From the NCBI GenBank assembly GCA_902587085.1, contig CACIJX010000001.1:1-64000 (forward strand): a stretch of 64,000 nucleotides of DNA, in the 5' to 3' direction. The position numbers and the translations under genes were made by a program. This document shows positions 1-12,866 of this stretch, piece by piece. How positions within the stretch are numbered: the first letter of the stretch is position 1; every line of letters begins with the position of its first letter. Source of the DNA: an uncultured Pelagibacteraceae bacterium. Lineage in GTDB: Bacteria; Pseudomonadota; Alphaproteobacteria; Pelagibacterales; Pelagibacteraceae. Below the pieces are notes generated by a model, which saw nothing but the letters and a program-made list of their open reading frames with translations, ran no database searches and was not told where the DNA came from.

Positions 1-705
1 ATGACAAATATTAATCAATCTAAATTAAAAAAGGCAAACAAAGTTTTTAATGATGTTTTTAACAAATATGACATCATGAACGACATAATGTCTCTAGGAA
101 CACACCGTTTTTGGAAAAAAAGACTTATTGATTGGATGAACCCACAACAAGGACAACATTTAATTGATATGGCATCAGGTACAGGTGATGTAGCCAAAGC
201 TTTTTTAGAAAAAACGAAAAATTTGGGTAAAGTTACATGTGTGGAACCAAATAATTTAATGATGAATGAGGGCAAAAAAAAACTTGTAAATTTTAGAAAT
301 ATTTCTTGGCATTCATCTATCGCTGAAAAATTACCTTTCAAAAATGAAACGTTTGACACATATTCCGTTAGTTTTGGTATAAGAAATTTTTCAAATATAG
401 ATATGGCAATTAAAGAGGCTCAAAGAGTTCTTAAATATGGCGGTAGGATAATTTGTCTCGAATTTTCCAAAATTGACAATGAAATACTTAATAAGTTTTA
501 TAAGATATATTCTAAGTCAATACCTACTATTGGAAAATATGTTGTGGGAAGTTCAGAGCCATATGAATATTTAATTAAAACTATTGAAGATTTTTATAAT
601 CAGGATGAACTTGCTTCAATTTTTAAAAAAAATGGTTTTAGCAGTGTAGAATATAGAAATTTGACTGGCGGAATAGTTGCTATCCATTCGGGTTGGAAAA
701 TTTAA
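1..705 (+). CDS. ubiE: Ubiquinone/menaquinone biosynthesis C-methyltransferase UbiE (starts at first base of window; 5' end could extend outside)
   Basis: ORF with KVFxxVxxKYDxMNDIMSxGxHRxWK, SAM-binding DMASGTGDVA and C-terminal NLTGGIVAIHSGWKI, typical of UbiE; followed by ubiB. Confidence 0.95.
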   Translation: MTNINQSKLKKANKVFNDVFNKYDIMNDIMSLGTHRFWKKRLIDWMNPQQGQHLIDMASGTGDVAKAFLEKTKNLGKVTCVEPNNLMMNEGKKKLVNFRNISWHSSIAEKLPFKNETFDTYSVSFGIRNFSNIDMAIKEAQRVLKYGGRIICLEFSKIDNEILNKFYKIYSKSIPTIGKYVVGSSEPYEYLIKTIEDFYNQDELASIFKKNGFSSVEYRNLTGGIVAIHSGWKI

Positions 706-706
706 T

Positions 707-2272
707 ATGTTAAAAAAAATTTTCAATTTATTTACAATGTTAAGAAAACTAGCTTGCTCAGGGGCTATTGATACTATTCATGAAATCAAACCAATACCAA
801 AATTTTTAAGAGTATTATTTTATTTATTTTCTTTTGGATCATCCAAAAAAAGTGAAAATTTAAATAAGACTTCGGGAGAAAAATTGTGCCAATCTTTAGA
901 GGATATGGGTACAACATTTATAAAGCTCGGACAATTTTTAGCAACTAGACCTGATATCATAGGGGAAGATATCGCAAAAAAATTAGAAAAACTTCAAGAT
1001 AAACTACCAGCTTTTGGTACTCATGAAGCAAAAAATATTATTAGAAGGGAAATAGGTGATAAATTTTATAAAGATATAATTTTTTTAAGTGACCCTGTAG
1101 CTGCAGCATCTATAGCTCAAGTCCATTTCGCCAAAATTAAATTTGAAGCTGAAGAGAAAGAATTAGCAATCAAAATTTTGAGACCAAATATATATAAAAC
1201 TGTTAATGATGAATTAGACGCTTTGATGTTTCTTGCTTACTTAATAGAAAATATTTTTTTAAAAACTAAAAGACTTAAATTAGTAGAGGTTATTAATTTT
1301 TTGAAAGAAATAACCAATTTAGAGATGGATTTAAGATTTGAAGCAGCGGCGGCAAGTGAACTTAGAGAAAATACTATTAATGATAAAGGAATTAAGGTTC
1401 CTAAAATTTATTGGAACTATACCTCGAAGGAAATATTAACTCTCGATAGAATTAAGGGAATCTCAATAAGAGATGTTGAAATGCTTAAACAGTCTAATAT
1501 TAACCTAAAAAATCTATCAGAGAACTTAATACAATCTTTTCTTAAACAATCAGTGAGGGATGGTTTTTTTCACGCAGATATGCATCAGGGTAATTTGTTT
1601 GTTAATGAAGATGGTCAGATAATGCCAGTAGATTTTGGCATAATGGGAAGATTAGATAAAAATAATAGAAAATATCTTGCTGAAATTCTTTATGGTTTTA
1701 TTGAGAGGGATTATACAAAAGTAGCTGAAATGCATTTTTTAGCTGGATTAGTTCCAGCTAATACTTCTAAAGATGAGTTTGCGCAAGCTCTGAGGTCTAT
1801 TGGTGAACCAATTTTTGGTCAGTCAATTAAAGATATTTCCGGTGGAAATCTTTTGGGACAATTATTTGAGATAACGGAAAAATTTAATATGCAAACTCAA
1901 ACGCAGCTATTGTTGCTGCAAAAAACTATGGTGGTAGTCGAGGGTGTAGCACGAAAATTAGATCCTGAAACTAATATTTGGGAAGTTTCACGTCCAGTTT
2001 TAGAGACTTGGATCAAGAACATGAGAGGCCCCAAATCAACTATTAATAAAACAATCGAGTTTTCTAAGGATCTGATTGAGAGAATCCCTGATTTACCCAA
2101 TGTAATGGACAATGCCAATACTGCACTTCAAATGATAGCTGAGGGAAAATTAAATTTAAATTCACTTAGTGGAAAAAACTTTGAAATTGAGGAGTTAAAA
2201 TTAAAAAATTTAAGAAACAAAATGATTATAATTTTTTTAGGTGTTGTAATAGGTTTATTTATAGTATTTTAA
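707..2272 (+). CDS. ubiB: UbiB / ABC1 atypical kinase, ubiquinone biosynthesis (start moved to ATG 707)
   Basis: GTTFIKLGQFLATRPD, AAASIAQVH, FFHADMHQGNLFV and VDFGIMGRLD motifs; C-terminal TM helix. Confidence 0.95.
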   Translation: MLKKIFNLFTMLRKLACSGAIDTIHEIKPIPKFLRVLFYLFSFGSSKKSENLNKTSGEKLCQSLEDMGTTFIKLGQFLATRPDIIGEDIAKKLEKLQDKLPAFGTHEAKNIIRREIGDKFYKDIIFLSDPVAAASIAQVHFAKIKFEAEEKELAIKILRPNIYKTVNDELDALMFLAYLIENIFLKTKRLKLVEVINFLKEITNLEMDLRFEAAAASELRENTINDKGIKVPKIYWNYTSKEILTLDRIKGISIRDVEMLKQSNINLKNLSENLIQSFLKQSVRDGFFHADMHQGNLFVNEDGQIMPVDFGIMGRLDKNNRKYLAEILYGFIERDYTKVAEMHFLAGLVPANTSKDEFAQALRSIGEPIFGQSIKDISGGNLLGQLFEITEKFNMQTQTQLLLLQKTMVVVEGVARKLDPETNIWEVSRPVLETWIKNMRGPKSTINKTIEFSKDLIERIPDLPNVMDNANTALQMIAEGKLNLNSLSGKNFEIEELKLKNLRNKMIIIFLGVVIGLFIVF

Positions 2273-2278
2273 TAAGGT

Positions 2279-3505
2279 ATGAGTTTAGAAAATAAAAAAA
2301 TTCTTATTATTATTGGTGGGGGAATCTCTGCGTATAAGTCTCTAGATTTAATTAGACTTTTGCAAAGAAAAGGGTCTGTTGTAAAAGTTGTTTTAACAAA
2401 AAGTGGTAAAAAGTTTGTTACGTCTTTATCTATCTCATCTCTTTCAAAAAATAAAGTATTTGAGGAAATGTTCGATGAAAAAAATAATGGAAAGATAGAT
2501 CATATTTCACTATCTAGATGGGCTGATTTAATCTTAGTTGTTCCTGCTACCGCAAACTTTATGTCAAAGCTTAGCAGGGGTGGAGCCGATGATCTTGCTT
2601 CTACAATAGTTTTAGCATCAAATAAGGAGATATTTTTGGTACCAGCAATGAATGTTAGAATGTGGAACCATAAAGCTACTCAAAAAAATCTACAAAATCT
2701 CAGCGATTATGGATACAAATTTATAGGTCCAGAAAATGGTGAAATGGCTTGCGGTGAATACGGCAAAGGTAAAATGTCAAGCCCAAGGCAAATCCTATCC
2801 TTTATAAAAAATTTTTTTGAAAAAAAAGATTTATTAAGAAAGAAAAAAATTAAAGCAATAATAACTTCTGGACCAACTAAAGAATACTTAGATCCTGTAA
2901 GATTTATTTCAAATGAGTCAAGTGGAAAACAAGGATACGAACTGGCATTGGAATTATCAAGACTTGGTGTGAAAACAACTTTGATTTCAGGACCAACTAA
3001 AATTAATTTCAGTAATGATTTGAAGGTAAAAAAAGTAATCTCTGCAAATGAAATGCTACAAGAAGTTAAAAAAAAATTACCCACTGATATTGCTATTTGT
3101 GCAGCGGCAGTTTCAGACTTTAAACCAATAATTATAAAAAAGAGTAAAATAAAGAAAGATATCAAAATAAGCGAAATCAAGATTGAAAAAACTCCAGATA
3201 TTCTAAGTTTTCTTGGTCAAAATAATAGATATAGACCAAAACTGCTGGTTGGTTTTTCTGCAGAAACTGAGAATGTAGTAAAAAATTCTTATAAGAAAAT
3301 GCATGGTAAATATTGTGATATAATGGTTGCTAATGATATTTCAAAAAAAGATATAGGTTTTAATAGTGATCTAAATGAAGTTACAATAATAGAAAAAAAT
3401 GGAAAAACACAAAAAATTAAAAAAAGTTCCAAAAAGTTTATTGCTTCAGTTATCGCCAAAAAAATTGTAGAAAAATTTCTGATAAATGAAAAAAAGATTA
3501 ATTAA
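2279..3505 (+). CDS. coaBC: Bifunctional phosphopantothenoylcysteine decarboxylase/phosphopantothenate-cysteine ligase
   Basis: GGGISAYKSLDLIRLL, PAMNVRMW, ITSGPTKEYLDPVRFISNESSGKQGYELA motifs. Confidence 0.95.
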   Translation: MSLENKKILIIIGGGISAYKSLDLIRLLQRKGSVVKVVLTKSGKKFVTSLSISSLSKNKVFEEMFDEKNNGKIDHISLSRWADLILVVPATANFMSKLSRGGADDLASTIVLASNKEIFLVPAMNVRMWNHKATQKNLQNLSDYGYKFIGPENGEMACGEYGKGKMSSPRQILSFIKNFFEKKDLLRKKKIKAIITSGPTKEYLDPVRFISNESSGKQGYELALELSRLGVKTTLISGPTKINFSNDLKVKKVISANEMLQEVKKKLPTDIAICAAAVSDFKPIIIKKSKIKKDIKISEIKIEKTPDILSFLGQNNRYRPKLLVGFSAETENVVKNSYKKMHGKYCDIMVANDISKKDIGFNSDLNEVTIIEKNGKTQKIKKSSKKFIASVIAKKIVEKFLINEKKIN

Positions 3506-4247
3506 AAGTGAAGATTTCAAAAAATATTACAAACAATTAATACTAAAAAAAATTGGCGTTTCTGGACAAAAAAAAATTTTTCAATCTAAAGTATTAATCA
3601 TAGGCGCTGGAGGCCTTGGATGTCCATTAATTCTTTATCTAGCATACTCCGGGGTTGGAAATTTAGGAATTGTCGACCATGATAAAGTAGAACTTTCAAA
3701 TTTGAGTAGACAAATACTTTTTACAAAAAAAGATATAGGAAAATTTAAAGCTAATATTTCTGGAAATAGAGTAAAAAAAATAAATAGAAAAATAAATATA
3801 AAGATTTTCAAACAACGAATCGAAAAAAATAATATAGACAAGATAGCAAGAAAATACAAAATAATATGTGATGGAACTGATAATTTTAAATCTAGATTTT
3901 TGATAAATGATTACTGTATGAAAAATAAGAAGGTACTAATTTCTTCTGCAATAAATAAATATGATGGGCAATTATTCACATTTGATTTTAGAAAAAAAAC
4001 TCCTTGTTATAGGTGTTTTATGCCAAAAGCTCCGAATGAGGAATTAAATTGTGACTCTGACGGTGTTATGACAACGCTTGCTGGTATTGCAGGTTCTTTG
4101 CAAGCAAATGAGGTTATAAAATCAATATTGAATTTAAAAAGTGGTTTCGATGGCAATATAATGGTTTTTAACGCTTTAAGTTCAAAATTTAGAAAAATAA
4201 AACTATTAAAAGATCCAAAATGTAAAAATGGTAATCTTCATGCTTAA
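3486..4247 (+). CDS. moeB: HesA/MoeB/ThiF family E1-like adenylyltransferase
   Basis: GAGGLGCPLILYLAYSGVGNLGIVDHDKVELSNLSRQ and DGTDNFKSRFLINDYC motifs; overlaps coaBC stop. Confidence 0.85.
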   Translation: MKKRLIKSEDFKKYYKQLILKKIGVSGQKKIFQSKVLIIGAGGLGCPLILYLAYSGVGNLGIVDHDKVELSNLSRQILFTKKDIGKFKANISGNRVKKINRKINIKIFKQRIEKNNIDKIARKYKIICDGTDNFKSRFLINDYCMKNKKVLISSAINKYDGQLFTFDFRKKTPCYRCFMPKAPNEELNCDSDGVMTTLAGIAGSLQANEVIKSILNLKSGFDGNIMVFNALSSKFRKIKLLKDPKCKNGNLHA

Positions 4248-4686
4248 AATTAAACTTTTCTTAATATTTTCTTTTTTCTTTTTAAATACTCTTAATGCTG
4301 ATTCACAATATTACTTAACTCTAAGAAATGAGAAAGTTAATCTTAGACAGGGGCCCTCTCTTGATCACCCAATTAAATTGGTTTATAAAAAAAAATTTTT
4401 ACCTATTCTTGTAATTGATAATTCATATAATTTTAGAAAAGTAATGGATCATGAAAATAACTCTGGTTGGATACATATTTCTCAATTGTCAAAAAAGAAA
4501 GCAGCTTTAAATAATGAAGATAATTCTACCATTTTTAAAAAACCTTCTAACTTTTCAAAACCATTAGCAACTTTAGAAAAAGGAAGACTGTGCTTGGTTA
4601 AGAAGTGTAAAAGTGACTGGTGTAAAATTGAAACCGGAGATTATATCGGATGGGTCAAAAGGAAAAGTTTGACCGGAAGACTATAA
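4240..4686 (+). CDS. Secreted SH3-like domain protein
   Basis: N-terminal signal peptide (LKIKLFLIFSFFFLNTLNA), then two SH3_3-like repeats (NLRQGPSLDHPI, GWIHISQL, WCKIETGDYIGWVKRKSL); ATG 4240 overlaps moeB stop. Confidence 0.7.
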   Translation: MLKIKLFLIFSFFFLNTLNADSQYYLTLRNEKVNLRQGPSLDHPIKLVYKKKFLPILVIDNSYNFRKVMDHENNSGWIHISQLSKKKAALNNEDNSTIFKKPSNFSKPLATLEKGRLCLVKKCKSDWCKIETGDYIGWVKRKSLTGRL

Positions 4687-4935
4687 TTTTCTTTTTGAAA
4701 TTACTCTAGAAGCCCAGAATTTATCTAAAAGAAAATACCAAACCGAATTTGCTAATGGCTCCACAATTGCATCTGTTAATGCTATGTAGAAAGATACGTC
4801 TGCAACTAACATTAATACGGTAATGGCAATTACAAAGTGACCAATTGTGTAAACAATTGTTCTTAATATTGATCCTTTATTTGTATAGTAGATTTTTTTT
4901 GAGGCATTAAATATACCAGATGTTAATTCTGTCAT
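4681..4935 (-). CDS. DUF2061-like small membrane protein
   Basis: 84 aa with paired TM segments (SILRTIVYTIGHFVIAITVLML; ALTDAIVEPLANSVWYFLLDKFW), typical of DUF2061; just downstream of katG. Confidence 0.6.
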   Translation of the reverse strand: MTELTSGIFNASKKIYYTNKGSILRTIVYTIGHFVIAITVLMLVADVSFYIALTDAIVEPLANSVWYFLLDKFWASRVISKRKL

Positions 4936-4936
4936 T

Positions 4937-7123
<2,187 letters not shown>

Positions 7124-7137
7124 TTATTTTATAACTA

Positions 7138-7166
7138 CTTTATAATTATTCTAAAGTACGTGTCAA
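7138..7166 (-). promoter_or_regulatory. katG promoter (TTGACA-N16-TATAAA) with an embedded 19-bp palindrome resembling Irr ICE / PerR box
   Basis: Minus strand reads TTGACA CGTACTTTAGAATAAT TATAAAG; palindrome CTTTAGAATAATTATAAAG at 7138-7156 has one mismatched pair. Confidence 0.65.
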
Positions 7167-7189
7167 TACAACAAGATCTGATTTTGAGA

Positions 7190-7612
7190 TTAATTATTAT
7201 TTTCTAATCTTATTACAACTTCAACGTTTTTAATTTTCTTGCCTTTCGGGGCCTCAGGAAGTTTTTGAAAGGTAATTTTGTCGCTCTTAATATCGATCAC
7301 TCTACCATTATCAAAGAAGTGATGATGGGATGTGATATTTGTGTCATAGCATGATGTGTTGTTTTCTAAAGAGAATTCTTTTAAATACCCTGCGCTTTTA
7401 AGCGCATGCACAGTATTATAAAAAGTTGCTGTGGAAATTTTATTAGATCTTTTTAAATTCATAGAGTTTTTTAATGCCTCAACTGTAAAATGAAATGTTT
7501 TTTTTCTGTTAAAGAGAAATCTGGTTATTTCTACTCTTTGCTTAGTAGGTCTTAGGCCTGAAGATCTAAGTTTATCAATAAAAATCTTGTTTTTATTATT
7601 CATTTTTTGCAT
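7190..7612 (-). CDS. irr: Fur-family regulator, Irr type
   Basis: LRPTKQRVEITRFLF winged helix; TATFYNTVHALKSAGYLKEF; CYDTNITSHHHFFDNGRVIDI resembles the Irr HHHFF region; neighbours fabA-fabB-fabI as in Rhizobiales. Confidence 0.8.
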   Translation of the reverse strand: MQKMNNKNKIFIDKLRSSGLRPTKQRVEITRFLFNRKKTFHFTVEALKNSMNLKRSNKISTATFYNTVHALKSAGYLKEFSLENNTSCYDTNITSHHHFFDNGRVIDIKSDKITFQKLPEAPKGKKIKNVEVVIRLENNN

Positions 7613-7685
7613 TAACTTACTGTATAATTTAATTCAACTTTATATATGATATTGCTAAAAACTCAAGCAATTGTTAACTTTCAAA

Positions 7686-8192
7686 ATGAAACAAAAAAAC
7701 AGTTACAACTATAATGAACTAATTGAATGTGCGAACGGTAACCTCTTTGGTGAAGGGAATGCACGTTTACCGCTACCACCTATGCTTATGTTTGACAGAA
7801 TTACAGAAATAAAAACAAGTGTAGGTAAATATAAAAAAGGAATCATTAAAGCCGAACTGGATGTAAAGGATAAAATGTGGTTTTTTGATTGTCATTTTAA
7901 GGAAGACCCTGTTATGCCAGGATGTTTAGGACTAGATGCTATGTGGCAGATGGTTGGATTTTTTTTGGGATGGATTGGGGAACCGGGTAAAGGACGTGCT
8001 TTAGGTGTAAATTCTGTTAGATTTACTGGAGAAGTTCTTAAAAAAGTCAAAATGGCAACATATGAAGTTGATATGAAAAAAGTTTTAAAAACAGAGGGTG
8101 GAACAGTTGGTTTTGCAGATGGGATTTTAAAGGCAGATGGAAAACAAATATACACTGCAGAAAATTTAAAAGTAGGAGTTTACAAACAATGA
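7686..8192 (+). CDS. fabA: 3-hydroxydecanoyl-ACP dehydratase FabA (start moved to ATG 7686)
   Basis: [45 protein letters not shown] motifs. Confidence 0.97.
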   Translation: MKQKNSYNYNELIECANGNLFGEGNARLPLPPMLMFDRITEIKTSVGKYKKGIIKAELDVKDKMWFFDCHFKEDPVMPGCLGLDAMWQMVGFFLGWIGEPGKGRALGVNSVRFTGEVLKKVKMATYEVDMKKVLKTEGGTVGFADGILKADGKQIYTAENLKVGVYKQ

Positions 8193-9400
8193 AAAGAGTC
8201 GTGGTAACAGGCATAGGAATAATTTCGTGTTTAGGAAATAATCAAAAAGAAGTTTATAATTCTCTTGAAAATACAAAGTCAGGTATTTCTTTTGCAGAGG
8301 AATATAAAGAGCATAATTTGAAAAGTAATGTTCATGGAAAACCAAATATTAAACTTGAAGATCATGTTGATAGAAAGCCGCTAAGATTTATGGGCAATGG
8401 ATCTGCTTACAATTTTGTGGCTATGAAAGAAGCTTTGCAAGACTCAGGTTTAAAAGAAAATGAAGTCAGTAATATCTCAACTGGAATGGTAATGGGTTCA
8501 GGAGGGCCTTCAATTGAAAATGTAATCTTAGCAGCTGATAAAACACGGCAAAAAAATCCAAAAAAAATGGGGCCATTTATAGTTCCCAGAACAATGGCAA
8601 GTACAGCATCTGCAACTTTAGCGGTACCTTTTAAAATAAAAGGAGTAAACTATACCATAAGTTCTGCATGTGCTACTAGCGGCCACTGCATAGGTAACGC
8701 AATGGAACTTATTCAATTTGGAAAACAAAAAATTGTTTTTGCAGGTGGAAGTGATGAGATTCATTGGGCAATGACTGCTATGTTTGATGCAATGACTGCA
8801 CTTTCCTCAAAATATAATGATACACCAGAAAAAGCATCTAGACCTTATGATAAAACGAGAGATGGATTTGTAATTGCAGGTGGGGCAGGAGTTTTGGTTT
8901 TAGAGGAAATGGAATATGCTAAATCTAGAGGGGCAAAAATTTATGCCGAATTAACAGGATATGGAGCAACTTCGGATGGATATGACATGGTCGCGCCCTC
9001 AGGTGAAGGAGCAACTCGATGTATGAATTTAGCGTTAAAAACGGCTCGAAATAAAATTGATTATATAAATGCTCATGGAACATCAACTCCCGTTGGAGAT
9101 ATAACTGAATTGCAAGCTATTGCAGGTGCTTTTAAAGATAAAATTCCAAAAATTAGTTCAACAAAATCATTATCTGGTCATCCACTGGGTGCGGCTTCTG
9201 TACATGAAGCAATATACTCTTTAATAATGATGAAAAATAATTTTATTGCTGCATCTGCCAATGTAAATGAAATGGATGAAGAAGCGAAAAAATTTCCAAT
9301 AGTAACTAAGGTTGAGAAAAACATTGCGCTAAATTCAGTAATGTCTAACAGTTTTGGTTTTGGTGGAACAAATGCAACTTTAGTTTTTGAGAAGGTTTAA
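8189..9400 (+). CDS. fabB: Beta-ketoacyl-ACP synthase I FabB
   Basis: [32 protein letters not shown] active site; [25 protein letters not shown]. Confidence 0.97.
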   Translation: MKRVVVTGIGIISCLGNNQKEVYNSLENTKSGISFAEEYKEHNLKSNVHGKPNIKLEDHVDRKPLRFMGNGSAYNFVAMKEALQDSGLKENEVSNISTGMVMGSGGPSIENVILAADKTRQKNPKKMGPFIVPRTMASTASATLAVPFKIKGVNYTISSACATSGHCIGNAMELIQFGKQKIVFAGGSDEIHWAMTAMFDAMTALSSKYNDTPEKASRPYDKTRDGFVIAGGAGVLVLEEMEYAKSRGAKIYAELTGYGATSDGYDMVAPSGEGATRCMNLALKTARNKIDYINAHGTSTPVGDITELQAIAGAFKDKIPKISSTKSLSGHPLGAASVHEAIYSLIMMKNNFIAASANVNEMDEEAKKFPIVTKVEKNIALNSVMSNSFGFGGTNATLVFEKV

Positions 9401-9402
9401 TA

Positions 9403-10188
9403 ATGAGCTTAGTTAAAGGTAAAAAAGGTTTAATAATGGGCGTAGCTAATGACAGATCAATTGCATGGGGTATTGCAAAAAAACTCTCAGAAAATGGTGC
9501 AGAACTAGCTTTCACTTATCTAGGTGACGCTTTAAAAAAAAGGGTTACACCGCTGGCTGAGTCTGTAAATTCTAAATTTTTGTTAAATTGTAATGTTGAA
9601 AATAAAGATGATATTAAAAAAACATTTAATGAAATCAAAAGTAAATGGAACCAGCTAGATTTTGTAGTACATGCAATCGCTTTTTCTGACAGATCTGAGT
9701 TATCTGGTGAATATATAAATACATCTCGTGAAAATTTTTTAAAAAGCATGTTGGTATCTTGTTTTTCATTCACTGAAATTGCAAAAGAGGCATCAAAAAT
9801 CATGAAAGATGGTGCGAGTATTTTAACTTTATCTTACGAGTCCACAAGGGCTATACCTAATTATAATGTAATGGGAGTTTGTAAAGCTGCGCTAGAGTCA
9901 AGCGTAAAGTATATAGCTCGTGATTTAGGTCCAAGAGGTATAAGAGTAAACGCAATTAGCGCAGGTCCAATTAAAACATTGGCTGCCTCAGCTATTGGAG
10001 ATGCAAAATTTTTGTATAAATGGAGCGCGGATCACTCTTTTTTAAAAAGAAATATAGATATACATGATGTTGGAAAATCTGCCTTATATTTATTAAGTGA
10101 TCTTGCTGCAGGTGTCACAGGAGAGATTCATTATGTAGACGCAGGTTTTAATAAGGTAGGTATGCCTGATCCCAAAAATATATCTTAA
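9403..10188 (+). CDS. fabI: Enoyl-ACP reductase FabI
   Basis: KGLIMGVANDRSIAWGIAK; SYESTRAIPNYNVMGVCKAALES; GPRGIRVNAISAGPIKTLAASAI. Confidence 0.95.
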   Translation: MSLVKGKKGLIMGVANDRSIAWGIAKKLSENGAELAFTYLGDALKKRVTPLAESVNSKFLLNCNVENKDDIKKTFNEIKSKWNQLDFVVHAIAFSDRSELSGEYINTSRENFLKSMLVSCFSFTEIAKEASKIMKDGASILTLSYESTRAIPNYNVMGVCKAALESSVKYIARDLGPRGIRVNAISAGPIKTLAASAIGDAKFLYKWSADHSFLKRNIDIHDVGKSALYLLSDLAAGVTGEIHYVDAGFNKVGMPDPKNIS

Positions 10189-10273
10189 CTTGCAAATTAA
10201 GCATGGCTAAATCTCAATTATAACATAATAAAAAAAACTTTTAACATCTAAAAAGTCATAAATAAAAAATTAA

Positions 10274-10789
10274 ATGAAAAAATTTAACAAAGTAGTAAAA
10301 GAAAAATTTGGGAACTTTTTTGACTGGATAAAAGGAGCTGAATTGGTCGAACTTGACACTTGTGATATCAGTGAAGATCCTATCAGACCTGAATTAGATG
10401 TAAAATTTAGAACGAGTTACGGACGTAAAATTTTCGGGGTTAAATATAAAAAAGAAATTTGTGCCATAATGTGCTTTGGCTTCACAAATGAAATTCCAAA
10501 AAACATTAAAGAGTTTGATTTAATGACTAAAGATGCACATTTACAAAGTGCGTGGAGAAATAAAACAGTAGGAAAAATTGCTATCGCCTATACAGTTTGG
10601 TCAAAAAAAAGGGGTGGGGGAAAATTAATAGTCAAAGAAATTTTTAAAAAGATTAAAAAATCTAATCATTTAAATAGACTAATTACGCTATCTCCATTAA
10701 CAGAAATGGCAAGAAGCTTTCACTTGCGTAATGGAGCTATCGAGCTCCAAGTAAATAAAGAGACTCAAAATTTTGAATATAAGATTTGA
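10274..10789 (+). CDS. Hypothetical protein, weakly GNAT-like
   Basis: Long ORF; tail MARSFHLRNGAIELQVN recalls the GNAT motif B region; family not identified. Confidence 0.5.
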   Translation: MKKFNKVVKEKFGNFFDWIKGAELVELDTCDISEDPIRPELDVKFRTSYGRKIFGVKYKKEICAIMCFGFTNEIPKNIKEFDLMTKDAHLQSAWRNKTVGKIAIAYTVWSKKRGGGKLIVKEIFKKIKKSNHLNRLITLSPLTEMARSFHLRNGAIELQVNKETQNFEYKI

Positions 10790-10793
10790 ATTA

Positions 10794-12866
10794 TTAGGCT
10801 ACGGCTTGTTTTATAGATAATTTTACTTTTCCCCTGTCAAAACCTACAACTTTAACTTTAACTTCATCGCCCTCTTTAACTACATCAGTTACTTTGGCAA
10901 CTCTTTTTTTCGCAAGTTCAGATATATGAACCAAACCATCTTGCTTTCCTAAGAAATTAACAAATGCACCAAATTCCATTATTTTCACAACTTTACCTTT
11001 ATATATTTTACCAACCTCGGGTTTAGCAGTTAAACTATTGATAAAATCTTTAGCTTTTTTTCTAGACTCCTCGTCTGGTGCAGCTATTGTGACTTCGCCA
11101 TTATCTTTTACGTCCACTTTTGCTCCAGATGTTTCTACTATTTCTCTTATGGTTGCACCACCCTTACCAATAACGGTTGCTATATCTTTTTTATCCACTT
11201 TTATAGTTTCCATTTTTGGTGTGTATTTTCCAACTTCCTTTCTTGATGATTTTATAGTTTTATTCATTTCATTTAGGATGCTAATTCTTCCCTCTTTTGC
11301 TTGCGCCAATGCTTGCTCCATTATGTCAAAAGTAATTCCTGTAATTTTAATATCCATTTGTAAAGATGTAATTCCATCTTTTGTACCCGCTACTTTAAAA
11401 TCCATATCACCAAGATGATCTTCGTCTCCCAAAATATCTGAAAGAATTGAAAATTTATCCTTTTCTTTAATTAAACCCATTGCTATTCCTGCTACAGGTT
11501 CAGATATAGGAACGGCTGCATCCATCAACGAAAGAGACGAACCACAAACTGTTGCCATAGATGAGGATCCATTAGACTCTGTTATCTCAGATACAATTCT
11601 CAGCGTGTAAGGGAAATTTTCTTTTTTAGGAAGGGATGAGTTAAGAGCTCTCCAAGCTAATTTTCCGTGTCCAACCTCTCTTCTTCCTGTTCCAATTCTT
11701 CCTGTTTCTCCTACCGAGAAAGGTGGAAAATTATAATGCAGCATAAATCTTTCCCTTCTTAAACCTTCTAAACTTTCAATTCTTTGCTCATCATCGGTTG
11801 TTCCTAATGTAGTTGTTACTAAGGCCTGAGTTTCTCCTCTTGTGAATAAAGCTGAACCATGTGCTCTTGGTAAAATCCCAACTTCACACTTTATAGGTCT
11901 TACATCTGATAAGCCTCTGCCATCAATTCTTTTTTTACTTTTTAAGATTCTAGTTCTAACAATATCTTTTTCTAAGTTTTTAAGTTGAAGCATTATCTCA
12001 TGTTCTAAAAGGGTTTCGTCTCCTTCAAATAATTTCTTACATTTCTCTCCTGCTAAACTAATCAATTCTGATCTTTTCTTTTTATCTTTTTCTGAGAATG
12101 CTTTTTCTAGGTCTTTAGTAAGTTCTTTTTCTATTTTTTTTGAAATCTTGCTGAAATCCTTTTCTTCAACTTTCCAGGTTTCTTTGGAACACTTTTTAGC
12201 TAATTTTTCAATACCCTTTATCACCGGTACAAAACTTTCATGGCCAAACTTAACTGCATCTAACATTTCTTTTTCAGTTAAACCCGAAGCTTCTGACTCA
12301 ACCATAAGGACAGCATCTTTTGTTCCAGCTACAACTAAGTCTAATTTTGAATTCTCTAATTGTTTTTTAGTTGGATTTATTACACAGTTACCGTCTATGT
12401 ATCCAACTCTAGATGCTCCTACTGGCCCATTGAATGGTAATCCCGAAATTGATAACGCTGCTGAAGATGCAATTATTGAAAGTACATCTGCCTCGTGTTC
12501 GTTATCGTAAGAGAGCACTGTTGGCAAAATTTGTACTTCATTTCTAAAATTTTCAGGGAACAAAGGTCTAATAGGCCTATCAATTAATCTGGATATTAAT
12601 GTTTCTGACTCTGTTGGTCTTGCCTCTCTTTTAAAATAACCGCCTGGTATTTTTCCAGCTGCATAGTACTTTTCTTGATAATTTACAGATAATGGAAAAT
12701 AGTCTGTTTCTGGATTTACTTTTTTTGCACCAACTACTGTAGCAATAACAACTGTTTCACCCATAGTAGCTATTATCGCTCCATCAGATTGACGAGCTAT
12801 TTTTCCAGTTTCTAAAGTAATTTTTTTTCCAGCAAAATCAATTTGTTCTTTAAATTCTTTAAACAT
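10794..12866 (-). CDS. pnp: Polyribonucleotide nucleotidyltransferase
   Basis: RNase PH-like repeats, [29 protein letters not shown] domain, S1 domain [22 protein letters not shown]. Confidence 0.98.
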   Translation of the reverse strand: MFKEFKEQIDFAGKKITLETGKIARQSDGAIIATMGETVVIATVVGAKKVNPETDYFPLSVNYQEKYYAAGKIPGGYFKREARPTESETLISRLIDRPIRPLFPENFRNEVQILPTVLSYDNEHEADVLSIIASSAALSISGLPFNGPVGASRVGYIDGNCVINPTKKQLENSKLDLVVAGTKDAVLMVESEASGLTEKEMLDAVKFGHESFVPVIKGIEKLAKKCSKETWKVEEKDFSKISKKIEKELTKDLEKAFSEKDKKKRSELISLAGEKCKKLFEGDETLLEHEIMLQLKNLEKDIVRTRILKSKKRIDGRGLSDVRPIKCEVGILPRAHGSALFTRGETQALVTTTLGTTDDEQRIESLEGLRRERFMLHYNFPPFSVGETGRIGTGRREVGHGKLAWRALNSSLPKKENFPYTLRIVSEITESNGSSSMATVCGSSLSLMDAAVPISEPVAGIAMGLIKEKDKFSILSDILGDEDHLGDMDFKVAGTKDGITSLQMDIKITGITFDIMEQALAQAKEGRISILNEMNKTIKSSRKEVGKYTPKMETIKVDKKDIATVIGKGGATIREIVETSGAKVDVKDNGEVTIAAPDEESRKKAKDFINSLTAKPEVGKIYKGKVVKIMEFGAFVNFLGKQDGLVHISELAKKRVAKVTDVVKEGDEVKVKVVGFDRGKVKLSIKQAVA

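Noticed and set aside
60-359. 114-aa minus-strand ORF overlapping ubiE
   Set aside because: Antisense shadow ORF; no start context or domain
2707-3180. 157-aa antisense ORF over coaBC
   Set aside because: Opposite strand to a well-conserved gene; hydrophobic low-complexity composition typical of antisense of AT-rich coding DNA
11038-11418. Plus-strand ORFs within pnp (also 12148-12510)
   Set aside because: Antisense shadow of pnp with no independent support
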